From contig JAITAN010000196.1 of assembly GCA_031284105.1 (NCBI GenBank), positions 1-12,158 on the forward strand: 12,158 nt of DNA, in the 5' to 3' direction. A program made the translations under genes and the position numbers. Within the stretch, counting starts at the first letter, position 1. Each line of letters opens with the position of its first letter. This document shows, in pieces, positions 1 through 7,508 of this stretch. The notes beneath the pieces were generated by a model. It worked only from the letters and a program-made list of their open reading frames with translations, had not been told where the DNA came from and ran no database searches. Source of the stretch: Treponema sp. Lineage in GTDB: Bacteria; Spirochaetota; Spirochaetia; Treponematales; Breznakiellaceae.

Positions 1-191
1 GGCGCCGCCGGCTACATGTGTACCGCATACATGGGTTTATGTGCGCCGCGCGCAGTGGGAGTACCGCAAGGGTAAACCTTGGGCAAAACACGCGGGGTGA
101 TTGTTGTGGTTACCGGAAACATGACCTGAATGAACGCCTTCACCCTCCCATGCAGGTTTATCGCCCGTTTTCATGGCGCTGCTTCGGGAGA
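1..191. other. Intergenic/edge sequence downstream of NAD kinase, no supported gene
   Basis: This stretch follows the NAD kinase stop in the direction of transcription and runs to the window edge. On the minus strand a 45-codon frame opens with ATG at 174 and closes with TAA at 37. It has no purine-rich ribosome binding site and resembles no family I know, so I do not call it a gene. No hairpin followed by a T-run is visible, so the end of the upstream operon is not defined here. Confidence 0.4.
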
Positions 192-1034
192 TCAGCCTCC
201 CCACGCCAGTTTTGTATGAAGCGCGCGGTAGAAACTCTGCCGTCCCGCCGCGATAAGGGACGCGTAATACGGCGCTTTTTGTATAACAATCCTGTCGCCG
301 GGCGAGAGCGGTACGGTTACCTGTCCGTCCATAGACAGGAGGAGTCCGCTTCGCTGCTCGTCTTCCATGTCGATGATAATGGTTTTATCGGACGGCAGTA
401 CCAGCGGGCGGTTTGAGAGGGTAAAGGGGCAGATGGGGTTTATGATGACGGCATCCACTTCAGGGTCAATGACGGGACCGCCTGCGGCTGCGGAATACGC
501 AGTGGAACCGGTGGGCGTGGCGGCAATAAGCCCGTCTGAACGATAGCTGCCGAGTGAAAGCCCCCCGCTCCGGCCGTCTGTTTTTACGCAGAACCGGATG
601 ATCTTGGCAACGCCTGATGCGGAGATAACGGCATCGTTCAGGCAGGAGCCGTGTTCTATAATCGCGCCGCGCCGTTCCACCAGCACATCGAGCATGAGCC
701 GTCTCGAAATGTCCGCAGTACCCGCTAAAAACCGCTCAAAGACCGGCTTCCACCCGTCGTACGGGATTGAGGCGATAAACCCAAGCGTTCCCATGTTAAT
801 GGGAAAGACGGGGATGCCCAGCGGGGACACGGTACGCGCAGCGTACAGCACGGTGCCGTCCCCGCCGAGGCTGAATGCTATGCCGTATGGGGTGCGGATT
901 TCTTTGTCCGCGTCTTTGAACGAGAAAAAACGGTACTCAACCGCGTGGGCGGAGAGTTTTTCGGCAATATCCAGTGCGGTTACGGACGCGAAGTCTTTGT
1001 GCGGATTTACAAACAGCAGGGCTTTTTTCAGCAT
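192..1034 (-). CDS. nadK: NAD kinase (ATP/polyphosphate-NAD kinase)
   Basis: Phosphorylates NAD to NADP in the cytoplasm and is the source of the cellular NADP pool. Numbering from the ATG at 1034 gives 280 residues, normal for the bacterial family. The family landmarks are all present: the GGDGT nucleotide-binding motif at residues 57-61, NMGTLGFI at 80-87, the LND of the NE/D motif at 132-134, and TPTGSTAYS at 173-181 followed by AAGGP. The start was chosen because MLKKALLFVNP matches the usual first beta strand. A GTG at 1058 would add eight residues without homology. Neither start has a clear Shine-Dalgarno sequence, and the ATG overlaps the end of the rRNA methyltransferase gene by 7 nt, so translation is probably coupled. 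It is the last gene of the four-gene operon visible here. Function is confident from motifs; the start is moderately sure. Confidence 0.93.
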   Translation of the reverse strand: MLKKALLFVNPHKDFASVTALDIAEKLSAHAVEYRFFSFKDADKEIRTPYGIAFSLGGDGTVLYAARTVSPLGIPVFPINMGTLGFIASIPYDGWKPVFERFLAGTADISRRLMLDVLVERRGAIIEHGSCLNDAVISASGVAKIIRFCVKTDGRSGGLSLGSYRSDGLIAATPTGSTAYSAAAGGPVIDPEVDAVIINPICPFTLSNRPLVLPSDKTIIIDMEDEQRSGLLLSMDGQVTVPLSPGDRIVIQKAPYYASLIAAGRQSFYRALHTKLAWGG

Positions 1035-2083
1035 GGCGGTTTCTTGAAGACCCAACACGCCGGCATGGTCTTCCCCCGAAAATCTTCGTCCCTCAGTTGT
1101 TCCGTGATATTCCGGCGCGTATAACGATTCGGCAGTCCGGCGCCGGTAAGGACGAAGCGCCGCGCGTTGGTCGAAAAATAAAGCGCGCCGCCCGGGTTCA
1201 GCAGCGTTAAGCAGTTCGCAATGAGGGTTTGATGATCACGGTTCACGTCAAAGTCCGAATACATTTTTTTTGAATTGGAGAACGTCGGCGGATCAAGGAT
1301 AATAATGTCCCATGTACGCTTCCTTCTCACCGCTTCATCAATAAACCGGAGCGCATCCGCACGGATGAGACGGCAGCGCGGGAGACAGCGGGTATGCGGT
1401 GCCGGCACGGCAAGAACCGATTCCTGCGGCAGCAGCTCGGCTTCCACGCGGTTGAGCATACAGTTTACCTTCGCCCAGTCAAGATAGGTGTTGGACAGGT
1501 CAACCGAGTCCACTTCTACCGTCCCTCCGGTACTAACCGCATACACGGAAAAGGCGCCCGTATAGCAAAAAAGGTTCAAGACTTTTACCCGTGTTCCGTT
1601 GTTTGGTTTCGCCGCGGCCTGTTGAACCAAAAGACGGAGTTTTCTTCTGTCCAGAAAAAGTCCTGTATCAAGATAATCTGAAAGATTCGTCCTAAAGGTA
1701 AGCCCACATTCATGCACATCAACAAAGAAATTCTGATGAACAAGCCGGACGTATTGGCCGTCTCCCCGCTGCCTTTTGCGTATCTTTAGAAAAATACGCT
1801 CCGCGGGGATGAGGGTTGCGTGCGCTATCGCTTCCGTCATTACCCTAAGCCAGAGCGCCTCCTCTTCCTCGCTTTTTTCGTAGGGACGCTCAAAGAGCGC
1901 GCCGCAGACGGCATCATTATAGAGATCGATCTGGAGGGGAATTTCGGGAATATCCCTGTCGTACAGTCTAAAAGCATCGGTATCAATACGCGCAGCCCAT
2001 TTCTTAAGATGTCTATGCCTTTTTGTGAGGCGGTTAAAGAGCATCTCCGCCTGATACGCGGTTTTTTGATCGCTGCGCTCCAT
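1028..2083 (-). CDS. rlmK: 23S rRNA guanine-N7 methyltransferase, stand-alone RlmK domain
   Basis: Class I SAM-dependent methyltransferase of 351 residues. It aligns along its length, from my memory of the family, with the C-terminal half (RlmK) of the E. coli RlmKL fusion, which makes m7G2069 in helix 74 of 23S rRNA. Visible landmarks are NRLTKRHRHLKKWA at 17-30, FRLYDRDIPEIPLQID at 38-53, the YLDTGLFLDRR signature at 137-147, SAM motif I LFCYTGAFSVYA at 171-182, the acidic end of strand 2 in VDLSNTYLDWA at 194-204, and the catalytic-region motif DPPTFSNSKK at 264-273. The N-terminal THUMP and RlmL (m2G2445) parts of the fusion are absent. The upstream gap to the helicase stop is 9 nt, so this is one transcript. 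A GGAG lies 13 nt before the ATG, a rather long spacing. RlmK-type rather than RlmI is favoured by the N-terminal segment and the YLDTGLFLD wording. The exact target base is inferred. Confidence 0.85.
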   Translation of the reverse strand: MERSDQKTAYQAEMLFNRLTKRHRHLKKWAARIDTDAFRLYDRDIPEIPLQIDLYNDAVCGALFERPYEKSEEEEALWLRVMTEAIAHATLIPAERIFLKIRKRQRGDGQYVRLVHQNFFVDVHECGLTFRTNLSDYLDTGLFLDRRKLRLLVQQAAAKPNNGTRVKVLNLFCYTGAFSVYAVSTGGTVEVDSVDLSNTYLDWAKVNCMLNRVEAELLPQESVLAVPAPHTRCLPRCRLIRADALRFIDEAVRRKRTWDIIILDPPTFSNSKKMYSDFDVNRDHQTLIANCLTLLNPGGALYFSTNARRFVLTGAGLPNRYTRRNITEQLRDEDFRGKTMPACWVFKKPPC

Positions 2084-2092
2084 ATCAATAGG

Positions 2093-4054
2093 TTAGCTCC
2101 GCTCAAGCGCCTTTTTTATGACGGGCTCATGCTGCGCCTTACGGGAATAGTCGATAGCACGCCATGCGGCGTCTTCGGGCATGGTGGCAAACGCGCAAAA
2201 GTCCTTCAGTTCGATGGCGTCAACCATGTGTCCGGCGATATTTCCCGCGCGCGAGAGAAGCTGCGCCACATCATGGGCAGAGGCGCCATGCTGCCGTCCA
2301 AGCCCTATATAGACCCGCAAAATACCGCTTGCTTCCGCGCCGCCCATGCGGCGGATCGCGGAATGTCTTGAATGGCTTTTTTCGCGTTTTTCATACGCGG
2401 CTCCGCGCACGGCACCACGCGCGCCTCCATACGCGCCCCCATGCGCGCCGCTGCGGAGAAATCCATGAATAGGCGCATTCCGTTCCGCCTGTTCTTGAAA
2501 TTCCATGACGGCCGCATACCGGGAAGAGTCAAGCTGTTCGCCGTACGACAGAGTGATAAGCGCCTTTACCGCTTGTTCCGCGCCCAATTTCTCTATCAAT
2601 TCTCTACTGATTGCCGCAACCGGATCCGAGAGCAGCAGGGAAGTCGCCGGAGCCGCGTTTTCCGGTGCGCTTTCGGCAGGTTTTCCCGATACCGCGCCGG
2701 CGTTCTCACCGGTCTGTTCCACGGGCTGCGGCGCGGGGGGCGCGCCGTTTTCCGTGGTTTTGACATATTCATCCTTATTCTGGACGGAATCATCGGCGGG
2801 AACCGCGGCATCCGCAGTTTCCGCGGCCCACGCCTCTATGACGGAGCCGATAATCCGGCGTTTCATGGCTTTCATCACGGTTTTCACATGGGGAACCTTG
2901 GCAAAGACGATAGGAGTGCCGAGTATCCGTTCCATGCTCCGAGAAAGGAATTTTATGCGCTGGCGCTCGGAAGGAAGCGCGAAGGTGATAGCCTTACCCC
3001 GCCGTCCTGCTCTTCCGGTTCTGCCGATACGGTGGATATACGTTTCTTTGTCGTTGGGCAGATCGAAGTTGATGACATGGGTCAGGCGCTCTATGTCGAG
3101 TCCCCTCGCGGCAACGTCGGTTGCCGCGAGGATTTTGGTTAGTTTTGAGCGGAATCTGCGCAATGTCCGTTCACGCGCCTCTTGGGAAAGATCGCCGTGT
3201 ATGGCTTCCGCGGGATACCCGTTTTCTACCAGGCGGTGCGCCAGTTCGTCCGCGCCTATCTTGGTTGCGCAAAAAACAAGCGCGTAAAAGTCCTCGGCCG
3301 CGTCTATAATACGGCGCAAGGCTTCCAGACGGTCCTCTTTTTTGATTAGATGGTAGAATTGATCAACCGCAGGCTTTTCGTCTTCGGGCGCGGCGTCTTC
3401 CAGAATTTCCACGTCGCCAATATGGGTACGTACGATTTTCAGAATGGGTTCCGGCATGGTTGCGGAAAAAAGCCCCACTCTGCGTTCCGGTTTTACCGCT
3501 TTGAGAATGGTTTCAATATCCTCAAAAAAGCCCATATCAAGCATTTCATCCGCTTCATCCAAGATGAAGTAGTCAACGGCGGAGAGATCAAGGGCCTTGC
3601 GCGCCATTAAATCCATGACTCGGCCCGGGGTTCCGGCGACTATTTCCGTCCCCCGTTTAAGGTCGAATATCTGATTGCGGATAGACGCCCCGCCGTAGAC
3701 CGCGGTAATACGCGGAAACTGCCGCGTGGTAAGAGATGCGATCTCTTTACAAATCTGCTGACACAGTTCGCGGGTCGGCGTGAGGATAAGGGCGCGCGGG
3801 GCGTGAGTACTCACGATGAGTTTTTCCACAAGCGGTATGCCGAATGCCGCGGTTTTTCCGGTGCCGGTACGGGCTTTTACCACCAAATGCCCCTCGTCCG
3901 CGAGCAAACGCGGCAAACTTATTGCCTGAATGGGCGTCGGCGTGGTAAACCCTTTGTTTTTCAATGCCTCAAGCACCGCATCGGATAAACCGAATTCGGC
4001 GCCGAATTTCGGCGTGCCGAAACCGGTAGTTTCGGCGCTGGTATTATTGTTCAT
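2093..4054 (-). CDS. DEAD-box ATP-dependent RNA helicase with DbpA-type C-terminal domain
   Basis: ATP-dependent RNA helicase of 653 residues, likely acting on ribosomal or cold-structured RNA. Core motifs in order: Q motif GFTTPTPIQ 35-43, motif I ARTGTGKT 61-68, Ia PTREL 93-97, GG 121-122, Ib TPGR 142-145, II DEAD 166-169, III SAT 197-199, IV VFCATK 260-265, V ATDVAARGLD 311-320, VI HRIGRTGRAG 341-350. All catalytic residues are intact. Residues about 410-475 form an Ala/Pro/Glu-rich linker, 475-525 a helical segment, and 534-575 a Gly/Arg-rich basic stretch. The end, 579-650 (beginning RVYIGLGRQHGAS), resembles the RRM-like DbpA RNA-binding domain. This layout fits the DeaD/CsdA-DbpA group. 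The ATG overlaps the preceding methyltransferase stop as ATGA, with AGGAG (4059-4063) 4 nt upstream. I give no symbol because DeaD and DbpA roles cannot be separated here. Confidence 0.93.
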   Translation of the reverse strand: MNNNTSAETTGFGTPKFGAEFGLSDAVLEALKNKGFTTPTPIQAISLPRLLADEGHLVVKARTGTGKTAAFGIPLVEKLIVSTHAPRALILTPTRELCQQICKEIASLTTRQFPRITAVYGGASIRNQIFDLKRGTEIVAGTPGRVMDLMARKALDLSAVDYFILDEADEMLDMGFFEDIETILKAVKPERRVGLFSATMPEPILKIVRTHIGDVEILEDAAPEDEKPAVDQFYHLIKKEDRLEALRRIIDAAEDFYALVFCATKIGADELAHRLVENGYPAEAIHGDLSQEARERTLRRFRSKLTKILAATDVAARGLDIERLTHVINFDLPNDKETYIHRIGRTGRAGRRGKAITFALPSERQRIKFLSRSMERILGTPIVFAKVPHVKTVMKAMKRRIIGSVIEAWAAETADAAVPADDSVQNKDEYVKTTENGAPPAPQPVEQTGENAGAVSGKPAESAPENAAPATSLLLSDPVAAISRELIEKLGAEQAVKALITLSYGEQLDSSRYAAVMEFQEQAERNAPIHGFLRSGAHGGAYGGARGAVRGAAYEKREKSHSRHSAIRRMGGAEASGILRVYIGLGRQHGASAHDVAQLLSRAGNIAGHMVDAIELKDFCAFATMPEDAAWRAIDYSRKAQHEPVIKKALERS

Positions 4055-4833
4055 ACAACTCCTATAGTGTGCGGTTTAATCGCCCGTGTAACGAAATATT
4101 CCGGTACATAGTCCCGTAATACGCCTTCGTTATCATAATCTTCGTAGAGATCGGCGAGAATAAAACCGGCTTTTAATTGTCCGCCTATTTGTTCTTCCAG
4201 AGAATGGCTGAATTGAATATTGTCATATTCCCAATGTATGCTTTCGTATAATGCACGATCTTTTAAGGGATTATACGGCAGTTTGTGCGTTATGACGAGG
4301 GGTAATGTCCCGGTATCGTCAAATAAATAACATATCCCGTTACTCATTCCCGCCAATAAAACGCCGCCCTTTTTTAACACGCGGAAACACTCGTTCCAAA
4401 TATGGTACACGTCTTCCACATAGCAATTCGACACCGGATGAACTATCATATCAAACAGTTCATCAGAGAATGGAAGCCGTTCCGTCATATCCGCTTTAAT
4501 GATGCGTATATGATACGACTCCCGTTCCGCGACGTACCGTTCACGGGCGAGCTGTTCGTCCGAATAATCAAGCACGGTACAATCTGCGCCTAATGCCGCA
4601 AAAACAGGCATTTGCTGACCGCCGCCGCAGGCAAGTCCCAGCAGCTTTTTCCCGTTCAGCGGGGGAAACCATTCTTTGGGAACATATTTATTCGGCGATA
4701 ACAATACGGAACAGCAGCCGTTTTTTGCTTTCAAGAATTCTTCGCGGCTGATGGGCGTTCCCCATTGCCAGCCGTTCTTTACCCATTTATTAATAACGGA
4801 GACATTCAAATCAGTATATTTCTGTTGTTCCAT
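4051..4833 (-). CDS. Class I SAM-dependent methyltransferase, substrate unknown
   Basis: Protein of 260 residues with a Methyltransf_11/UbiE-like Rossmann fold. Motif I is LLGLACGGGQQ at 64-74, the acidic residue ending strand 2 is Asp89 in VLDYSDEQL, Asp115 sits at the strand-3 position, motif IV is the FDMIVHP region at 127-133, and the family's usual post-IV pattern LKKGGVLLAGM is at 153-163. The first 60 residues (many Trp, Lys, Asn) and the last 80 are probably the substrate-recognition parts and match no specific substrate family I recognise. The gene looks clearly more AT-rich than the helicase next to it, so acquisition separate from its neighbours is possible. It is the first gene of the operon. 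The ATG lies directly behind a near-consensus promoter and has no Shine-Dalgarno sequence, suggesting leaderless translation. Small-molecule, tRNA or protein substrates are all possible. Confidence 0.8.
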   Translation of the reverse strand: MEQQKYTDLNVSVINKWVKNGWQWGTPISREEFLKAKNGCCSVLLSPNKYVPKEWFPPLNGKKLLGLACGGGQQMPVFAALGADCTVLDYSDEQLARERYVAERESYHIRIIKADMTERLPFSDELFDMIVHPVSNCYVEDVYHIWNECFRVLKKGGVLLAGMSNGICYLFDDTGTLPLVITHKLPYNPLKDRALYESIHWEYDNIQFSHSLEEQIGGQLKAGFILADLYEDYDNEGVLRDYVPEYFVTRAIKPHTIGVV

Positions 4834-4839
4834 TATAGA

Positions 4840-4868
4840 ACTATATGATAGTTTGCGGCTTTTGTCAA
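4840..4868 (-). promoter_or_regulatory. Sigma-70 type promoter of the methyltransferase-helicase-rlmK-nadK operon
   Basis: On the minus strand, TTGACA (4868-4863, full -35 consensus) is followed by exactly 17 bases and then TATAGT (4845-4840, five of six matches to TATAAT). Only six bases separate the -10 box from the ATG at 4833, so the expected start of transcription is at or within a base or two of the A of the start codon. The promoter lies just behind a probable terminator, which fits an operon boundary. Confidence 0.75.
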
Positions 4869-4885
4869 TGATGATGCGCCGGCTG

Positions 4886-4922
4886 AAAAAACCTCCCCGT
4901 TACCGCGTTGTCCTGTAAGGAG
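4886..4922 (-). terminator. Probable Rho-independent terminator between the two operons
   Basis: On the minus strand CTCCTTAC (4922-4915) can pair with GTAA (4903-4900) and GGAG (4896-4893), leaving a 3-nt bulge and an 11-nt loop. One G and then six T residues (4891-4886) follow. The stem is imperfect, but the T-run and the position, just ahead of a strong promoter and behind the NHL/VWA-like gene, support termination. A second 5-bp hairpin (AGCCG 4939-4935 with CGGCT 4925-4921) lies directly upstream. Confidence 0.4.
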
Positions 4923-5006
4923 CCGTTTCCCCGCCGGCTATCAGATACGATAAAAGTACGGGGGGGTACAGATTTATACTTGCATAGAAATTACTTTTTC
5001 CATTTA

Positions 5007-5045
5007 CGATACGGCGCGGCTCCGGCAGCTTGCAATGCCGTATCG
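5007..5045. repeat. 9-bp perfect inverted repeat in the intergenic region
   Basis: CGATACGGC (5007-5015) is repeated inverted as GCCGTATCG (5037-5045) around a 21-base GC-rich spacer. Neither side carries a convincing T-run, so it is not a typical intrinsic terminator. It could be a transcript-end hairpin, a protein-binding site or the remains of a repeat element. Confidence 0.4.
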
Positions 5046-5417
5046 CTAGCTTGTTTCAATACCGCTACTATGGTAAAAAATATTTCTTTTCATGCTTATT
5101 AACGGCGTCCATGCAAAACGCAACAATGCCGCTTGACTTTAGGAAGAGGGAATCGCAAGTATCCCCGGAGATATACCGAGCGCGTCCTAAAACTGAATGC
5201 CACGCTCAAACAACCGCTTTATGCGCGCATCCGAATACTCCGTTTCGGCATCCGTCTATACTGTCGCGGGGAAGCGCGGCCCGGACGGCTTACTTCCATG
5301 CAGGTATATGCCGGTGATACGCGCGAAAGAAATCAATTGACGTAAGCGGTTAGACAGGAGATCGCCTCGATCGTTCCAATGTATCCGCAAGAACCGAGTG
5401 TAGAAACGGCCCACATG
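5037..5417 (-). pseudogene. Possible decayed reading frame behind the NHL/VWA-like gene
   Basis: The intergenic gap of almost 600 bases between the two operons holds no intact gene. Reading on in frame after the TAG of the NHL/VWA-like gene gives a protein-like sequence, for example RITGIYLHGSKPSG, then DAETEYSDARIKRLFERGIQF broken up here as DAETEYSDARIK and RLFERGIQF, then DALGISPGILAIPSS. It is cut by TAG at 5258-5256 and by further TAG and TAA codons. The composition is more coding-like than the other frames to my eye, but no family is recognisable. It may be a degraded last cistron or an eroded C-terminal extension, or simply chance. The rest of the gap (4923-5036) shows only the inverted repeat and terminator described separately. 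Confidence 0.2.
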
Positions 5418-7508
5418 CTAATTCAAAGGCGGGAAATATCCGCTCTTATCTCTACCCGATCTCGTCAGAAGATACACTTCCGCTTCAACCGGAAGATAGG
5501 CGCTGCCGAAATCCGTTGGCAACTGGGACTCGTAGCTCAGAATGTAGGCGCCGTTCGGGACCGAGACAAGCTTTTGTATAGCGGGTTTCACGCCTTCATT
5601 CCGATAGAGGGGAAGCGCTTCTCCGCCGGTCTGGGAGCATAGGTATTCAAGCGCGGCGTCCGCCCGTCCATTACCTATGATGACCGTGTAGAACACAATG
5701 CCGTTGTTTACCAGATACGCGGCAAGCTCGGAAAGGCTGTACCGCTCAAAGGCGAGTTCTCCCAGAGATCCGGAACCCACAAACACCACGGCGCGCTTCT
5801 TTTCTGTAGGCAGCAGATCCGTTGCGGCAAGACGCAACCCCAGATCAAAGCGCCATTGCGGCGAATAGCCGGCGATGCCGCCGGTTACGGCGCTCGGTAG
5901 TATGCCGTTAGCTATTTGTTCTTTTGCAGGCTGTATGGCTGCGGATACAAGCGAGACGATCCTGCTCCCCGCGGACACAATGTCCCTGACAGCTACGCTC
6001 AAATCTTCGCGCAGTCCGATAGTTGCCGGTGAACGTTCAATAAGGATGGAAATATCAAAATTTGTTGCGCGGTAACCCGCGCCTAAAAACTGCTGCTTGA
6101 GAACCGGTCTTCCCTCCTCACTCAGCATGAAATTACGCTCATCAAGCCCGACAATAGGACGCCGGAGCCTGTCCTGCACGGAAAGCTCAACCGTTACCTG
6201 CGGAAAAGAGCTTGAGACAACCCGCTCTATCTGCACAAAAAGTCCGGACGTCATATCGTCAAGCCGAGTCATAATGGAAACTTCGCTTGCCTGAAAATTG
6301 GCGGCAAGGATGTTGCCGTTCCGGTCCATGCCCACATCCACAAGCTGCACCTTATCATTGCCGACGGTACCGAGTTCCTTCATGGCCGCGGAATCAACAT
6401 CGACCATGATCACGCGATTTTTATCGGCAACAAGGAGATTTTGCCCATCTGAAAGGAAGCGGAGGCTTTCCGGACCCATAAGACCGCCGGCTACGAGAAT
6501 ACCGAGATGCGCGCCGTCGGAGTCAAATAGGTAAATTTGATTGGAGGTATTATCAGCGACATAGACCCTGCCGTTTTTTGCGGCGATTCCGGTGGGCGAA
6601 AGCAAGCCGTTAAAAGGTTGTCCATTTGCGGAAACCGTTTTCTTTCCAAAAGAGAAGATAAATGTACCGTCTGGGCTGAACTTAGAAACTCGCTGATTCC
6701 CATAATCAACCACGTACAAATAGCCGGATTCATCAACGGCAAGGTTCTGGGGACCCACGAACATGCCGTCTCCCCGTCCTTTCGACCCGATATACGACTG
6801 CCAATCTCCATTACTATTGAGGATGCTCACACGATTACCTCGGTATTCCGAAACATAGAGCCTTCCGTCATCTCCGCGTACCAGATCATAGGGGCGATCA
6901 AAGCCGTTTATGGGACCCCGCTGGCGCTGCCTGACGATACCATTCGGGTCAATACGAACAAGTTCGTTACTACCGTACGCGACTACCCACACGGAGCCGT
7001 CTTCAAGGGGCAGTACCGCGGTGGGCTGGCGGTACAAGGTCTGTTTCTCCACGGTACCCGGATACCTGCCTGATTCAACGTACCGGGTATCGTCGTCCGC
7101 AATAGGCAAGAGATTGCGTCTGTTTTGTACGGTTTCAACGCGGCTATTTAAGAGGATGGCATCCATAGACAGGGGTCCATAGCTGCCGGAAGCGGCTCTC
7201 CACTGTCTAATCGCAGCCTCTTCAAGTCCTGAACGGTAATAGGCGCGCCCCAGCCAGTCAAGGAGCAGGGGTTCACCCGGTCTAAAAGACAGCGCGCGTT
7301 CAAAGGAAAGAATCGCCTCATTGAATGCGAATCTATTGTACGCTTGCACCCCGATTCTGAATTCCTCCCGCGCATAGCGGGCGTTAAGATCCGCATTGCC
7401 GGCAGTGAAATCGGATTGTTGCGCAACCGCAGAAAACGTTACGCATACAAAAAACGCTATGAACAGGGAAAAATATCCAAATGACCGGAGATACTTCACT
7501 CGCTTCAT
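5418..7508 (-). CDS. Exported TPR / NHL beta-propeller / VWA-like protein
   Basis: Protein of 696 residues, function unknown. Residues 1-30 are a signal peptide: basic start, hydrophobic core about 10-25, and an AVA-Q signal peptidase I-type site near 29/30. No lipobox Cys follows, so it should be periplasmic or surface-exposed. Residues about 46-110 hold TPR-like helices (RIGVQAYNRFAFNEAILSFERA region). Residues about 155-415 form a six-bladed propeller of NHL type, shown by recurring GRLYVSEYRGNRVSIL-, GYLYVVDYGNQRVSKF- and GRVYVADNTSNQIYLF-like strands. From about 425 a Bacteroidetes/acidobacterial 'VWFA-related' style segment follows (VGLDERNFMLSEEGRPV), then a VWA-like fold beginning FDISILIERSP at 484-494. 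The MIDAS pattern DxSxS reads DISIL, so metal binding is doubtful. The ATG overlaps the upstream TPR gene stop as ATGA. It could be an outer-sheath or periplasmic scaffold. Confidence 0.8.
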   Translation of the reverse strand: MKRVKYLRSFGYFSLFIAFFVCVTFSAVAQQSDFTAGNADLNARYAREEFRIGVQAYNRFAFNEAILSFERALSFRPGEPLLLDWLGRAYYRSGLEEAAIRQWRAASGSYGPLSMDAILLNSRVETVQNRRNLLPIADDDTRYVESGRYPGTVEKQTLYRQPTAVLPLEDGSVWVVAYGSNELVRIDPNGIVRQRQRGPINGFDRPYDLVRGDDGRLYVSEYRGNRVSILNSNGDWQSYIGSKGRGDGMFVGPQNLAVDESGYLYVVDYGNQRVSKFSPDGTFIFSFGKKTVSANGQPFNGLLSPTGIAAKNGRVYVADNTSNQIYLFDSDGAHLGILVAGGLMGPESLRFLSDGQNLLVADKNRVIMVDVDSAAMKELGTVGNDKVQLVDVGMDRNGNILAANFQASEVSIMTRLDDMTSGLFVQIERVVSSSFPQVTVELSVQDRLRRPIVGLDERNFMLSEEGRPVLKQQFLGAGYRATNFDISILIERSPATIGLREDLSVAVRDIVSAGSRIVSLVSAAIQPAKEQIANGILPSAVTGGIAGYSPQWRFDLGLRLAATDLLPTEKKRAVVFVGSGSLGELAFERYSLSELAAYLVNNGIVFYTVIIGNGRADAALEYLCSQTGGEALPLYRNEGVKPAIQKLVSVPNGAYILSYESQLPTDFGSAYLPVEAEVYLLTRSGRDKSGYFPPLN

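Noticed and set aside
147..166. CCATGCAGGT shared with 5297-5306, as a possible dispersed repeat
   Set aside because: A ten-base match is expected by chance many times in a window of this size, and the flanks do not align.
18..416. 132-codon plus-strand open frame
   Set aside because: More than half is antisense to the well-supported NAD kinase gene, and it has no recognisable domain.
4832..4837. TATAAT overlapping the methyltransferase start codon as an alternative -10 box
   Set aside because: No -35 element lies at the right distance (TTGACA would be 25 bases away), and it would put the transcript start inside the gene with no good start codon after it.
5133..5345. 70-codon plus-strand open frame in the intergenic gap
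   Set aside because: A purine-rich stretch is not placed before its start, the protein is Arg-rich in the way of antisense GC-rich DNA, and no family is recognisable.
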